Positions 1 to 8,487 are shown, counted from the stretch's first letter. The stretch: DNA of 14,167 bases from an uncultured Bacteroidales bacterium (GCA_903899865.1 CAIUKZ010000395.1:1-14167); one strand, 5' to 3'. A program made the numbers and translations. Notes: generated from the letters alone by a model not told the origin.

Positions 1-1047
1 ATTTGAGTTTTTAACCCTTGGACTTCCATATTCCCACACCAAATAACCTGCAGCCCAGTTATCATGACTATAGTTGTATTGCAACACAGTATTTGTCACA
101 CCTCCATCAAGGTCAAAGGCATCACCATCACCAGCCCCAGGTTTTGTTCCACAATCATAAGCTTCGTTGTATTCCATAATTACACTATCTGAATCCCACA
201 CCCAAAAGCCAGCAGGACCAGCACCTATGCTCTTATTTAACCAACCATTGTGGAACACCACATTATGACTCATACAGCCTTTTGCAAAACTACCAAACAC
301 TGCACCATCACCATTATGTCCACACTTATATGGATCTGTACATGTACCTGCGAGATTATTGTAGATGTAATTTTTATAACTAATCAGATTTCCATAAGCA
401 TAGATATGATTATCGGAAGTAGGTACTCCTGCACTAATATCAATACCTGCTTTACCACAATCATGTACAAAATTATACATAAGATTGACAGTTGTAAATA
501 CATTTTTAGTTGGTGTATTAGAGTAATAAGCATTAATACCCCAATTAAAACCTGACACATCACACCCAATCACTGCAACTGAACCAACATTACTTGAAGT
601 AGCTGCTAAAAGTATTCCAGACCCACTAGAACCAGTGGTGTTATACTGATCCCAAGGTCCAGAAATAATTAAATCTCTGATGGTTAAAAATGATCCATAA
701 GTGGAAATTCCATTAGCTGATGAACTCGTAATTTTAATGACTGCATTGTTCGTTTCACTACCGACTACATTGTCATAACTTGAGACTACAATATCAGCTG
801 TAGAGGTTCCGTTAGCATATACTGTTAATGTGGAGTTAAATGTATCACCACCCTTGAGCAAAATACTATCACCTCCTGTGACTTTTAAAGTATTAGAGGT
901 ATCAAACTTCGTAAAACTCTTATATGGTTTTGATTTAGAACCATCTCCTGTATCATTACCGGTGCTACTGCTGATATAATAGTTCTTTGCATTAACTGCG
1001 ACAGCAAATACAAAAAGTACTAGTATTAAATTATAAAATCTTTTCAT
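1..1047 (-). CDS. Secreted right-handed beta-helix protein, C-terminus cut by window edge
   Basis: An open frame runs from the ATG at 1045-1047 to the left edge without a stop, giving 349 residues; the C-terminus lies outside the window. Residues 1-20 form a signal peptide (basic start, hydrophobic core, end VNA). The mature start, YYISSSTGND around residues 23-32 followed by GDGSKSKPYKSF, resembles the opening of many Bacteroidota beta-helix carbohydrate-active proteins. Repeated turns such as YNFVHDCGKAGI (191-202), YNEAYDCG (293-300) and QYNYSHDN (323-330) have the Asn/Asp-rich look of right-handed parallel beta-helix rungs. DGDAFDLDGG (307-316) is an acidic stretch that could bind calcium or hold catalytic acids, but I cannot assign it. 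It lies 28 nt after the preceding gene, so the two are probably co-transcribed. Context suggests a polysaccharide lyase or glycoside hydrolase for an arabinose-containing glycan; the exact family is unknown. Whether it ends in a T9SS domain like its neighbours cannot be seen. Confidence 0.8.
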   Translation of the reverse strand, partial: MKRFYNLILVLFVFAVAVNAKNYYISSSTGNDTGDGSKSKPYKSFTKFDTSNTLKVTGGDSILLKGGDTFNSTLTVYANGTSTADIVVSSYDNVVGSETNNAVIKITSSSANGISTYGSFLTIRDLIISGPWDQYNTTGSSGSGILLAATSSNVGSVAVIGCDVSGFNWGINAYYSNTPTKNVFTTVNLMYNFVHDCGKAGIDISAGVPTSDNHIYAYGNLISYKNYIYNNLAGTCTDPYKCGHNGDGAVFGSFAKGCMSHNVVFHNGWLNKSIGAGPAGFWVWDSDSVIMEYNEAYDCGTKPGAGDGDAFDLDGGVTNTVLQYNYSHDNWAAGYLVWEYGSPRVKNSN

Positions 1048-1075
1048 AAATTATATTCATTAAAATGGTGAAATA

Positions 1076-1948
1076 CTAATCCTTTACAACTTTCTGTACG
1101 CCAACACCTTCTGATGTTTCGAACTTTAAAATATACATTCCCTTTGGCAAAGAATTTACATCCAAATTGATCGATGATTCGGCGTCATAAACAACTTGTT
1201 TAACAAGAATACCACTCAAATCAAATAAGTCAATCTTCTTAATTTTAAGGTCACTTGTAATGGTAACCACATCCTTGGCTGGATTAGGGTAAACACTGAT
1301 AGAAGTAGAAACGTCGTCCACAGAATTAGGGCAAGTAGCAGTTTGACCACTAATTACTACGCTGATGGATTTACTTACACTGGGCACTTGAACTGAGGTT
1401 GCAGTAACCGTTACAGTACCATTACATTCGGCAGTTACAACACCACTTGAATTAATACTAGCTTTACCTGATCCGTTAACGACACTCCATGTAACCGACT
1501 TATTAGAAATAGACGTTGGCAATACAGATACTGAAAGACTTAGAGTCCCTTTCTCTGTTTTGATAGTGTTTACTCCACGTGGCGCAATGATGGACAGAAT
1601 GGGAGTGGAAGATTTAGTAATGGTAGGTACTACAGGGATAATCTTTTGACATTTACTTCCAGTACTCCCAGCCATATCACTTCCTTCCATCAGTACAGAC
1701 TCTACTGGTTCCTTTAGTACTAATACAGCATTATCTTGACCAGCTGTAAGTAAAGATGTGATGTCAGTATAGCTAATACCACCATTGTGGGTTACTGATA
1801 CCTTGACTTTGCCAGAGTTATTTAATCCACTCAGCTTTAATCTAACACCATCATAACTCGCTTTAAAGTTGGTACAATACTGAGAAAAACATTGTGTACT
1901 AAACATAAAAAGCGATGCATATAAAATTAAATTAATCTTTATTCTCAT
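1076..1948 (-). CDS. Secreted protein with Ig-like (Big_2) domain and T9SS type A sorting domain
   Basis: A 290-residue protein if begun at the ATG at 1946-1948. I chose this start because it places a clean signal peptide at residues 1-22 (MRIKIN, hydrophobic core, FSTQCFS). The frame stays open to an ATG at 2032, but that would add 28 unusual residues and overlap a terminator. Residues 24-100 form a module bounded by C25 and C100 that resembles modules in the neighbouring protein. Residues about 115-202 look like a bacterial Ig-like group 2 domain (SVTWSVVNGSGKASINSSG, then GTVTVTAT). Residues about 216-290 are a T9SS type A C-terminal sorting domain: YPNPAKD, IDLFDLSG, LPKGMYILKF, and a final QKVVKD. 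It should therefore cross the outer membrane by T9SS and be surface-attached or released. There is no visible catalytic domain, so a binding or scaffold role near the SusCD complex is the reasonable guess. Confidence 0.82.
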   Translation of the reverse strand: MRIKINLILYASLFMFSTQCFSQYCTNFKASYDGVRLKLSGLNNSGKVKVSVTHNGGISYTDITSLLTAGQDNAVLVLKEPVESVLMEGSDMAGSTGSKCQKIIPVVPTITKSSTPILSIIAPRGVNTIKTEKGTLSLSVSVLPTSISNKSVTWSVVNGSGKASINSSGVVTAECNGTVTVTATSVQVPSVSKSISVVISGQTATCPNSVDDVSTSISVYPNPAKDVVTITSDLKIKKIDLFDLSGILVKQVVYDAESSINLDVNSLPKGMYILKFETSEGVGVQKVVKD

Positions 1949-2021
1949 AATAATCAAAATTATAAAGTTCAAATCAAACAAACAATTTATACAAAAAGAA
2001 ATGCAAAACTTCAGAGTAAAA

Positions 2022-2056
2022 AACAACCCCATACCTTAAATGGGCACAGGGTTGTT
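2022..2056 (-). terminator. Intrinsic terminator after the first T9SS protein gene
   Basis: Reading the minus strand, AACAACCC (2056-2049) pairs perfectly with GGGTTGTT (2029-2022) across a 19-nt loop. The last two stem bases run into a tract of six T (2023-2018). The hairpin begins 18 nt beyond the stop codon of the upstream gene, the expected place for a factor-independent terminator. It would limit read-through from the SusCD transcript into the two downstream secreted-protein genes. Confidence 0.6.
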
Positions 2057-2074
2057 AGAATTATTTGAAAGTAA

Positions 2075-3106
2075 TTATTTTACTGACAACTTAGCAGAGT
2101 AGTTACCATTTGATGAAGTAATCTGCACAAAATTAATAGCAGATACTTGAGCTGGAACTTCAAAAGCTAAACCTTCAGAAGTGATTGCAGGTACTACAGT
2201 AGCTACTAATTTACCAGTTGCATCATAAATAGTTACTTTGCTATCTGACTCATAAGTTCCCTTAACTGTTACAGTTTGACCTACAGTAGCAGGATTAGGA
2301 TAGATAGCTGAAACTTCTACAGCAATCTCTGATACACCTACAGTACCAGCAAATGATTTAGAGCAATAATTTGGACCACGTCCAGAAGGACCACCACCTT
2401 TATCATCTGAATTCATAAAGAACGATACTCCTTCAGCATAAGGATATACAAGTTCTTCTGTTTGGTAGAACTTGATGGCAGAAACATCTGCTGACCCTTT
2501 GTCAGGATTAGTTGGGTCAACCTTTACTGGAACAGTTTGCCATTTACTAAAATCAGAAGTAGCTATCATGAACATATTGTCATTTGAGCAATTAAAAATA
2601 CCAGTAACATTGATTGTAGATCCACTGAAGGTTGCAGCAAACTTATCACAATAAAATGGAGATATACCCTTACAAGCATCTTTAAGACAAGATCCATCAC
2701 AAGTCACATTACAATCTTCAGATTTAGCACCTTTTGGCAAGTCATTAGCTGTACTCTTTATCGCGATAAATGCAGCTGATGAACCATTAGCACCATTCAC
2801 TAGAGGATCACCATAAGCAGTACCTAGTCTACTTGACAAAAATGTAGCTGCACCTGGAGTATAAGTGCCATAAGGGCAGATATCCACATAACAAGTAGTA
2901 CACCATGAAGCATCAGTTAAATAAGCAATCCATGGCTCTTGAATGCTTCCATGAAGACCTTTAACAGTAAACTTACGAGCAGTTGCATCCCATGAAGCAC
3001 TTACACCATTACATAGTGTAGGATCTTTAACGTACGCAGATGCACTCATACTAGCACCAAGTAGCAATACTACTAGAGCTGATTTGAAAAAAGATTTTGT
3101 TTTCAT
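2075..3106 (-). CDS. Cysteine-rich secreted protein with T9SS sorting domain, in SusE-like position
   Basis: A 343-residue protein when begun at the ATG at 3104-3106, which gives a textbook signal peptide (MKTKSFF, hydrophobic core, ASMSASA, 24 residues). An in-frame ATG at 3148 would add 14 residues ahead of it and lies inside a stem-loop, so I rejected it. The body contains two related stretches, C32 to about C132 and C153 to C248. Each opens with Cys-x2-[Val/Phe]-x-Ala-[Ser/Thr]-aromatic, and extra cysteines cluster at 68-76 and 132-153. Residues about 265-343 are a T9SS type A sorting domain (IYPNPATVGQTVTV, VTIYDATGKLV, ending SAKLSVK). It follows the susD-like gene in the same orientation, where classical systems place SusE/SusF-type surface glycan-binding lipoproteins. 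It has no lipobox, so it would reach the surface by T9SS instead. Glycan binding is inferred from position only; I recognise no enzyme motif. Confidence 0.82.
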   Translation of the reverse strand: MKTKSFFKSALVVLLLGASMSASAYVKDPTLCNGVSASWDATARKFTVKGLHGSIQEPWIAYLTDASWCTTCYVDICPYGTYTPGAATFLSSRLGTAYGDPLVNGANGSSAAFIAIKSTANDLPKGAKSEDCNVTCDGSCLKDACKGISPFYCDKFAATFSGSTINVTGIFNCSNDNMFMIATSDFSKWQTVPVKVDPTNPDKGSADVSAIKFYQTEELVYPYAEGVSFFMNSDDKGGGPSGRGPNYCSKSFAGTVGVSEIAVEVSAIYPNPATVGQTVTVKGTYESDSKVTIYDATGKLVATVVPAITSEGLAFEVPAQVSAINFVQITSSNGNYSAKLSVK

Positions 3107-3141
3107 AATAAATTGTTTTTTTGATTTAAGGTTAGATGAAC

Positions 3142-3210
3142 CCCACATGTAGTCTAAAAAAGACTTATCTTGCTCATCCTCCCTTGGTTAGTTTTAAATT
3201 AACATGTGGG
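3142..3210 (-). other. Intergenic stem-loop between the susD-like gene and the next gene
   Basis: CCCACATGT at 3142-3150 and ACATGTGGG at 3202-3210 are perfect 9-bp inverted repeats. With one bulged G the pairing extends to AACCC/GGGGTT. A second small hairpin, AGTCT-AAAAA-AGACT (3151-3165), sits directly inside one arm. No T tract follows either arm, so it does not look like an ordinary terminator. It could mark an RNA-processing or mRNA-stability element that lowers or separates expression after susCD, or a protein-binding site. Confidence 0.45.
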
Positions 3211-3227
3211 TTATATTAGTTTAATTA

Positions 3228-4970
3228 TTAATATCCAGGATTGTTTTGATAAATACCTTTACCTTCAGTCATCGCTTTAAATGGTAAAGGGAAGTATAAG
3301 TATTTGGAGTCCGCAGCCTTATTTTGTGTTTTAGCATATTCAATAAATTTTGATTCACCAGCAGCATTTTTAAAACGAATCAAATCCATACGTCTCCATC
3401 CTTCCCAGTATAATTCTCGTCCTCTTTCATCTAACAAGAAATCACTAAATACTTGCTTATCGCCAGTAGCTAAGGCAGTTACTGCACCAGTGACTTGATT
3501 GCCAGTTTCATCATTCATGAAATCTACTGCCGCTGAAGTTCCACTTCTGTCTGTAACTTGCTTCAGATAATTTTTGGCAATTTGAGTAGGTCCGTTTAGA
3601 TTATTTTCAATTTCAGCCGCACTTAATAACACATCTGCATATCTAAATGCCGCAAATCCGTACTGGCCAGTAGAACTTCTATCAAAAGATATCAACCATT
3701 TTACTGCATAAGCACCTGTAGGCAAAGAGGTTTGAAGCGCTGCAGCAGTTCCTAGCTTAATTAACTCATTCTTACCTGTCTTCGGATTTACTTTGTAAAA
3801 CTCACTACCTATAGTTTTCAAACGAGTATCTCCTGCAGGATATTTATAATAGAACGACCATGGTATTTGAAACCCATCCCACAAACTTGCAGTATCTACA
3901 TCTATACCACAGATATTATTACAACCCTTTGGTAAATTGGTATGGAAATGCCAAGATTGTCTTGTAGGTCCATAAGTTGTAGCCCAAATAATCTCATTTG
4001 TGCCAGGATCAGTATTCGTGAGTTTAGAAAACACATCACTATATTCTGATGCTAAACTATATTTGCCTGAACTTATAATCTGGTCACAATACACTTTGGC
4101 ACTATCCCAATAAGAGCTTGTATTTGTTTGAGATGCATAATTCATATAATGCTTCATCAACAACATACGCGCTACATCCTTATGCAAACGTCCATAATTA
4201 GCACCGCTTAATGCTTCAGTAGGTGTATACATATCCTGAATGGCCACTTTGAGATCACTAACCATATTTCTGAGATATTTTTTTGTATATTCTGATGTAG
4301 GATTTGCAGCAGGTCTTATAGCTAACTCCGTATCCATTAAATTATTAGGATCTAATCTTACATCCACAGCACCAAACCAATCATATAATAGAAACATAGT
4401 CCATGCTCTCATACATTTTAATTCGGCTTTAGCTCTTAAACGAAGTTTAACATCAGCGCTATCTTTTGATGTTAAAGCACCTTTGGACTTAATCGCGTTT
4501 ATTTGATCATCAAATTGTTGTATAAAGGCGGTTGCTTTAGCTACTACAGTTACTCTTTGATACAAACCATTCCATAATACAGGTCCATTATTACCATTTA
4601 CAAATGAACCCAAACCATCATTGTAAGAAAAAGCCCCAAAAATTGGATTCCATTTATCAGTCATCTCATCAGTACAACTACTTGATAAATGATACCATCC
4701 ATTGGTACAACTATATACCGACCACATTACTGCAGCTTTCTTTTCAGCATTAGTCTTGGCTGTAGCCAATATATTAGGATCCTGAGGGCCCCATTCTGAA
4801 GAGAAATTTGCGTAAAAAGACGATAACACAAAATTAACATCGTCATTTGTTTTTGGAAAATTATTCTCAGTATAAAAAGAATAAATTTTGGGTTCTAAAG
4901 TATCCTGACAAGATACCGATATTAAAATGACTGATACAATAAATAACAGTTTAATTATAATTGACTTCAT
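3228..4970 (-). CDS. SusD-like outer-membrane glycan-binding lipoprotein (RagB/SusD family)
   Basis: A 580-residue protein, within the usual 500-600 for the family. The N-terminus is a lipoprotein signal: hydrophobic residues 5-19 then ISVSC with the lipidated Cys at 21, followed by QD. The C-terminal part has the family's characteristic stretch LLDERGRELYWEGWRRMDL (from about residue 512) and ends in YFPLPFKAM...IYQNNPGY, as SusD proteins typically do. By family knowledge it sits on the outer leaflet as a lid over the SusC barrel and captures oligosaccharides for import. It begins 23 nt after the susC-like stop codon, so the two are translated from one message. The natural ligand cannot be read from the sequence; the adjacent arabinose genes suggest an arabinan, arabinoxylan or arabinogalactan fragment. 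Confidence 0.95.
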   Translation of the reverse strand: MKSIIIKLLFIVSVILISVSCQDTLEPKIYSFYTENNFPKTNDDVNFVLSSFYANFSSEWGPQDPNILATAKTNAEKKAAVMWSVYSCTNGWYHLSSSCTDEMTDKWNPIFGAFSYNDGLGSFVNGNNGPVLWNGLYQRVTVVAKATAFIQQFDDQINAIKSKGALTSKDSADVKLRLRAKAELKCMRAWTMFLLYDWFGAVDVRLDPNNLMDTELAIRPAANPTSEYTKKYLRNMVSDLKVAIQDMYTPTEALSGANYGRLHKDVARMLLMKHYMNYASQTNTSSYWDSAKVYCDQIISSGKYSLASEYSDVFSKLTNTDPGTNEIIWATTYGPTRQSWHFHTNLPKGCNNICGIDVDTASLWDGFQIPWSFYYKYPAGDTRLKTIGSEFYKVNPKTGKNELIKLGTAAALQTSLPTGAYAVKWLISFDRSSTGQYGFAAFRYADVLLSAAEIENNLNGPTQIAKNYLKQVTDRSGTSAAVDFMNDETGNQVTGAVTALATGDKQVFSDFLLDERGRELYWEGWRRMDLIRFKNAAGESKFIEYAKTQNKAADSKYLYFPLPFKAMTEGKGIYQNNPGY

Positions 4971-4993
4971 AAAATTTGATTGTATATGTAATG

Positions 4994-7900
4994 TTAGAAA
5001 CTAATATTAGCACCCATAGTAAAACTTACAGGAATAGGAAATGAATTTTTATTTGCACTCATCTCGGGATCAACACCTTGATAGTTTGTAAGTATTGCTA
5101 GATTATTTGCATCTACATAAGCTCGTATTGTTTTGAAAGGTAGCTTTAAATTTTTAGGTTGATATGTATATGCTATAGTGATGTTTTTTAATCTAATGAA
5201 ACTTACATTTTGCGACAAGTAATCATTGTATTGAGCCTTATTAGATAAATCACCACTTCCAAAACCATAAGTTACCCCTCGGTAAATACCGTTTGGATTA
5301 AATGAGCTCCATACATCCTTAACTTGCACATTGGTGTTAAATGGAATATCATTAGGCAAGCTAGTTTCATATCCATTACCTTGGAATTGATTTATGACTC
5401 CATAAGTTCCAACTGTAAAATCCCAGTTGTAGCATTTAAACGTAGTGCGCAATCCAAAATTCATGAAAGGATCATAACAACCTATCTTTACCACATCTTT
5501 CTCATCAATTATTCCATCATGATTTACGTCTACATATTTTACATCACCAGGATATGAATTTTGGAACCAAGTAGATGTTTTATTAGCATCATACACAGGT
5601 GTTTTATCTGTTTTGTTTACAGCTTCACTATATATTTGTGCATTATATGATTTTACTTCATCCAATGATTTAAATACTCCACCACTAGTCTTCATTCCGT
5701 AAATGGCATTAATTTCATCATGGTCTCCAATCCAAGGACTTAACTGAACTGATTTATCTCTATCAACCCAACGAGATACAACATGAGCGCAAGTCAAATT
5801 CACATCCCAACTCATGTTCTTTGTTTTAAGAACGTTATAATTAAGAGTTAGCTCAATACCCTTTGCTTCGGTTACACCTACATTCTTAGCCACTTTGGAT
5901 ATTGCAGAATTTAGAGGCATATTGGTTATCAACAATAAGTCTTTTGCAACACGATCATATAATTCTACTGTTCCACTCAACTTATCCTTTAAGATAGCAA
6001 AATCAATTCCCAAATTATACATTATATCTGTCTCCCATTTCAAATCATCGTTGCGAATAGAACTTTGCATATAACCAAGTACTTCTTTCCCTCCAAATAT
6101 GTAACTTGTCCCCCAACCTGGAGCAAACTGAGTCAAATACAAATACTTATTGGCTACTACACTTTCATTACCCGTAGTTCCATATCCTAATCTTAATTTT
6201 AGATTACTGAAAGCACCACCTTTTAAGAAATCCTCTTCAGACACATTCCAAGCAGCAGAAAGACCTGGGAAAAAACCATACTTATGCTTTGGTGCAAAGT
6301 TTGTAGAACCGTCTACACGTCCAGTAAAACTAAACACATATCTGGAGTCATAAGTATAATTAAATCTTGCAAACGAAGATAGTTTAGTACTGGAATACTT
6401 ATTTGAAGCCAGATTATCTAGAGCCTTATCAGTTGACATAGCTAAACTGTTATACAAAAATTCATCAGAAGAGAATGAATTAGCTGTAACGTCATGGCTT
6501 ATACCATACGTATCATACCGTCCTACTCCTAAAACTGCTAAGACGTCATGCTTACTATTGAAGTTCTTTTTATAATCCAAGAATGACTCTAAACTAGTGT
6601 TTTTACCTGCAGAATTCGTAAATGTTGCATAATTCTTACTATTAGCAGTAGGCAACTTTGCATCCATTGGAGAATAAATTCTGCGTTCGCTAGTACTATA
6701 ATCGATCCCCATTCTTGCAGTTAACTTCAAGTCCTTTGTAATATTAGCCTCAAGAGAAGGTGTAAAAATCATTCTCATGGTATAGGTTCTATCATTGATG
6801 GTCTGAAAAATACCTGGGTTAATTGCTTGAGGATTATTACTATCATGAGTTAACGTTCCTGAGGCATCATAGAGTGGTACTAGTGGCGAATATGACATAG
6901 CAGTAGCCATCTCATAGGTTGTATTTCTATTAGTGCTTGATTCTGAACCACCTACACTAGGATTATACGCATCAATGCTTGAGAATGAGGCATTTACAAA
7001 TGACTTCAACCACGGTGCAAGTTGATTATCTATCTTCACTCTACCAGAATACCTATTAAAATCAGTAGATTTCAATATTGACTTTTGATTAAATGCACCT
7101 AATGAAAGGAAATAACTAGATTTATCAGTACCTCCTGATAAAGACACATTATGCTCTTGTATAGTACCATCTCTCATGATATCCTTTACATGGTTATATG
7201 ATTTAGGATTTGAGGCGATTTCAGAAGGAGTAAATTTAAATATGGAATCTCTCATTCCTGGTCTAACTATACCTGGCCCATAAGGATAAAACTTAACAGT
7301 ATTACCTCCAACACTTTCTCCTTTAAACAGTTTATTCTCAAAAAAACCTATATTCGATATGTTCATGTAATCAACAGCATTCATCGGTTCATAAAAATTC
7401 ACCATAGACTCAGGCTGCAAAGAAAACTTTCCATCATAGGAAACTTTCGTTTCACCACTCTTACCACTTTTCGTGGTTATCAAAATCACACCATTTGCTG
7501 CAGCAGAACCATATATAGCTGTAGCACTAGCATCTTTTAACACGTTTATCGATTCTATATCCGAAGGGTTAATTGTAGACAATGGACTTCTTCCACTTGT
7601 ACCTCCTTGTCCACCATTAGGCTTCATTCCACCATTATCCATGATAGGAATTCCATCTATAACATATAGAGGCTCATTGCTTCCTTGGCTAGACAAAGCA
7701 CCACGAAGTGAAACGGTAGTACTACCACCAGGCATAGCAGAATTTACAGCCACATTTAACCCTGCAACCCCACCTTGAAGCGCATTATCAACATTGGCTA
7801 CACTATTAAGATTTAAATCTTTTGCTTTAACAGTGGAAACTGAGCTAGTAGTTGCTCCCTTAGTGTTAGTACCGTATCCCACTACCACTACTTCATTCAA

Positions 7901-8269
7901 TTCCTGAGAATTATCTTCAAGACTCACTTTCAAGTCTGTTTGTCCCTTAATACTTACTTGCTGTGGTTTATAACCTACGTAAGAAATTTGTAATTTTGAT
8001 TTACTTGGGTCTGCAACCTCTAGACTAAATTTTCCATCATAATCTGTTACAGTTCCTTTCTTTGTCCCATAAATTTGAACAGAGGCTCCAATAATGGCTT
8101 CCCCAGTTTTTTCATCCACTACTACCCCTGAGACTCTCTCTGTCTGCATAGCCACATTTGAGGCTGCGCGTGTAGCACTAACCCCGCAAAACATGAGAAT
8201 TAAAATTGCACCCAACCGAAATATTTGCTTCGAGTCAAATGAAAAATTCTGTGTAAATCTTTTTTTCAT
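4994..8269 (-). CDS. SusC-like TonB-dependent outer-membrane oligosaccharide transporter (SusC/RagA family)
   Basis: A 1091-residue protein, normal for the family. Residues 1 to about 36 are a signal peptide. Residues about 46-118 are the carboxypeptidase-regulatory-like beta-sandwich domain (VSGVVVDEKTGEAIIGASV ... ISYVGYKPQ). ELNEVVVVGYGT (123-134) is the conserved link and TonB-box region. The plug follows, with LYVIDGIP (201-208) and LKDASATAIYGSAAANGVI (from 244). The rest is the 22-strand barrel, ending in the aromatic SFTMGANISF. It would import glycan fragments into the periplasm using TonB energy, with the SusD-like lipoprotein as lid. No STN domain precedes the regulatory-like domain, so control by an anti-sigma/ECF-sigma pair through this receptor is unlikely. 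Control would more likely come from a hybrid two-component or an arabinose-responsive regulator encoded elsewhere. It is preceded by a 334-bp gap with likely control signals. Confidence 0.96.
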   Translation of the reverse strand: MKKRFTQNFSFDSKQIFRLGAILILMFCGVSATRAASNVAMQTERVSGVVVDEKTGEAIIGASVQIYGTKKGTVTDYDGKFSLEVADPSKSKLQISYVGYKPQQVSIKGQTDLKVSLEDNSQELNEVVVVGYGTNTKGATTSSVSTVKAKDLNLNSVANVDNALQGGVAGLNVAVNSAMPGGSTTVSLRGALSSQGSNEPLYVIDGIPIMDNGGMKPNGGQGGTSGRSPLSTINPSDIESINVLKDASATAIYGSAAANGVILITTKSGKSGETKVSYDGKFSLQPESMVNFYEPMNAVDYMNISNIGFFENKLFKGESVGGNTVKFYPYGPGIVRPGMRDSIFKFTPSEIASNPKSYNHVKDIMRDGTIQEHNVSLSGGTDKSSYFLSLGAFNQKSILKSTDFNRYSGRVKIDNQLAPWLKSFVNASFSSIDAYNPSVGGSESSTNRNTTYEMATAMSYSPLVPLYDASGTLTHDSNNPQAINPGIFQTINDRTYTMRMIFTPSLEANITKDLKLTARMGIDYSTSERRIYSPMDAKLPTANSKNYATFTNSAGKNTSLESFLDYKKNFNSKHDVLAVLGVGRYDTYGISHDVTANSFSSDEFLYNSLAMSTDKALDNLASNKYSSTKLSSFARFNYTYDSRYVFSFTGRVDGSTNFAPKHKYGFFPGLSAAWNVSEEDFLKGGAFSNLKLRLGYGTTGNESVVANKYLYLTQFAPGWGTSYIFGGKEVLGYMQSSIRNDDLKWETDIMYNLGIDFAILKDKLSGTVELYDRVAKDLLLITNMPLNSAISKVAKNVGVTEAKGIELTLNYNVLKTKNMSWDVNLTCAHVVSRWVDRDKSVQLSPWIGDHDEINAIYGMKTSGGVFKSLDEVKSYNAQIYSEAVNKTDKTPVYDANKTSTWFQNSYPGDVKYVDVNHDGIIDEKDVVKIGCYDPFMNFGLRTTFKCYNWDFTVGTYGVINQFQGNGYETSLPNDIPFNTNVQVKDVWSSFNPNGIYRGVTYGFGSGDLSNKAQYNDYLSQNVSFIRLKNITIAYTYQPKNLKLPFKTIRAYVDANNLAILTNYQGVDPEMSANKNSFPIPVSFTMGANISF

Positions 8270-8374
8270 ACTTTGGTTAAAAATTTATATACTTTGAGCT
8301 AATTATAATTCAAAAAAAGCGAGTGCCTATCAATTGAAATTAACAAACACTGAATATCAACCACTTAAACAATC

Positions 8375-8433
8375 AAAAAAATCCCACGCTTTCGTAATAG
8401 GATTTAAGTGTAAAGAAAACACTTTTATGGGAT
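8375..8433 (-). promoter_or_regulatory. Candidate attenuator or tandem terminator in the susC leader
   Basis: On the minus strand ATCCCA (8433-8428) can pair with TGGGAT (8386-8381), enclosing a second perfect hairpin AAGTGT-N7-ACACTT (8424-8406). Alternatively AAATCC (8405-8400) pairs with GGATTT (8384-8379) around ACG-AAAG-CGT. The two right arms overlap, so the pairings exclude each other. Both end at seven T (8381-8375), about 105 nt before the susC start codon. This could be premature termination within the leader, or a backup terminator for the upstream operon. The stems are modest and AT-rich, so confidence is limited. Confidence 0.35.
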
Positions 8434-8487
8434 ATGTTCCTAATCAAAAAACATGTTATAAAGCATGAATTTTAAAAAAGTGTAACA

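Noticed and set aside
250..555. Plus-strand open frame of 101 codons rich in Ile, Thr and Cys
   Set aside because: It lies antisense within the beta-helix gene, has low-complexity unnatural composition, and the minus-strand frame through it is open to the edge with clear protein features.
1955..1962. TAATTTTG on the minus strand as a promoter for the Ig-like T9SS gene
   Set aside because: It matches TAnnTTTG but ends only a few bases before the ATG, which would make a leaderless message, and AT-rich DNA gives such matches by chance.
1949..2032. Upstream in-frame start (ATG at 2032) for the Ig-like T9SS protein
   Set aside because: It would overlap the terminator hairpin arm and place 28 odd residues before a well-formed signal peptide starting at 1948.
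3107..3148. Upstream in-frame start (ATG at 3148) for the cysteine-rich T9SS protein
   Set aside because: The ATG is within the intergenic stem-loop and the added residues precede a complete signal peptide starting at 3106.
3153..3176. Tiny minus-strand frame (MSKISLF) preceded by GGGAGG in the gap after susD
   Set aside because: Seven codons only, with the purine run directly touching the ATG; no support as a leader peptide.
5500..5540. EF-hand-like DVNHDGIIDEKD in the SusC barrel
   Set aside because: This Asp-rich loop is common in SusC-family C-terminal barrels and is not an unusual feature here.
7473..7778. Plus-strand open frame of 101 codons
   Set aside because: Antisense shadow of the conserved susC plug region; no signal or domain of its own.
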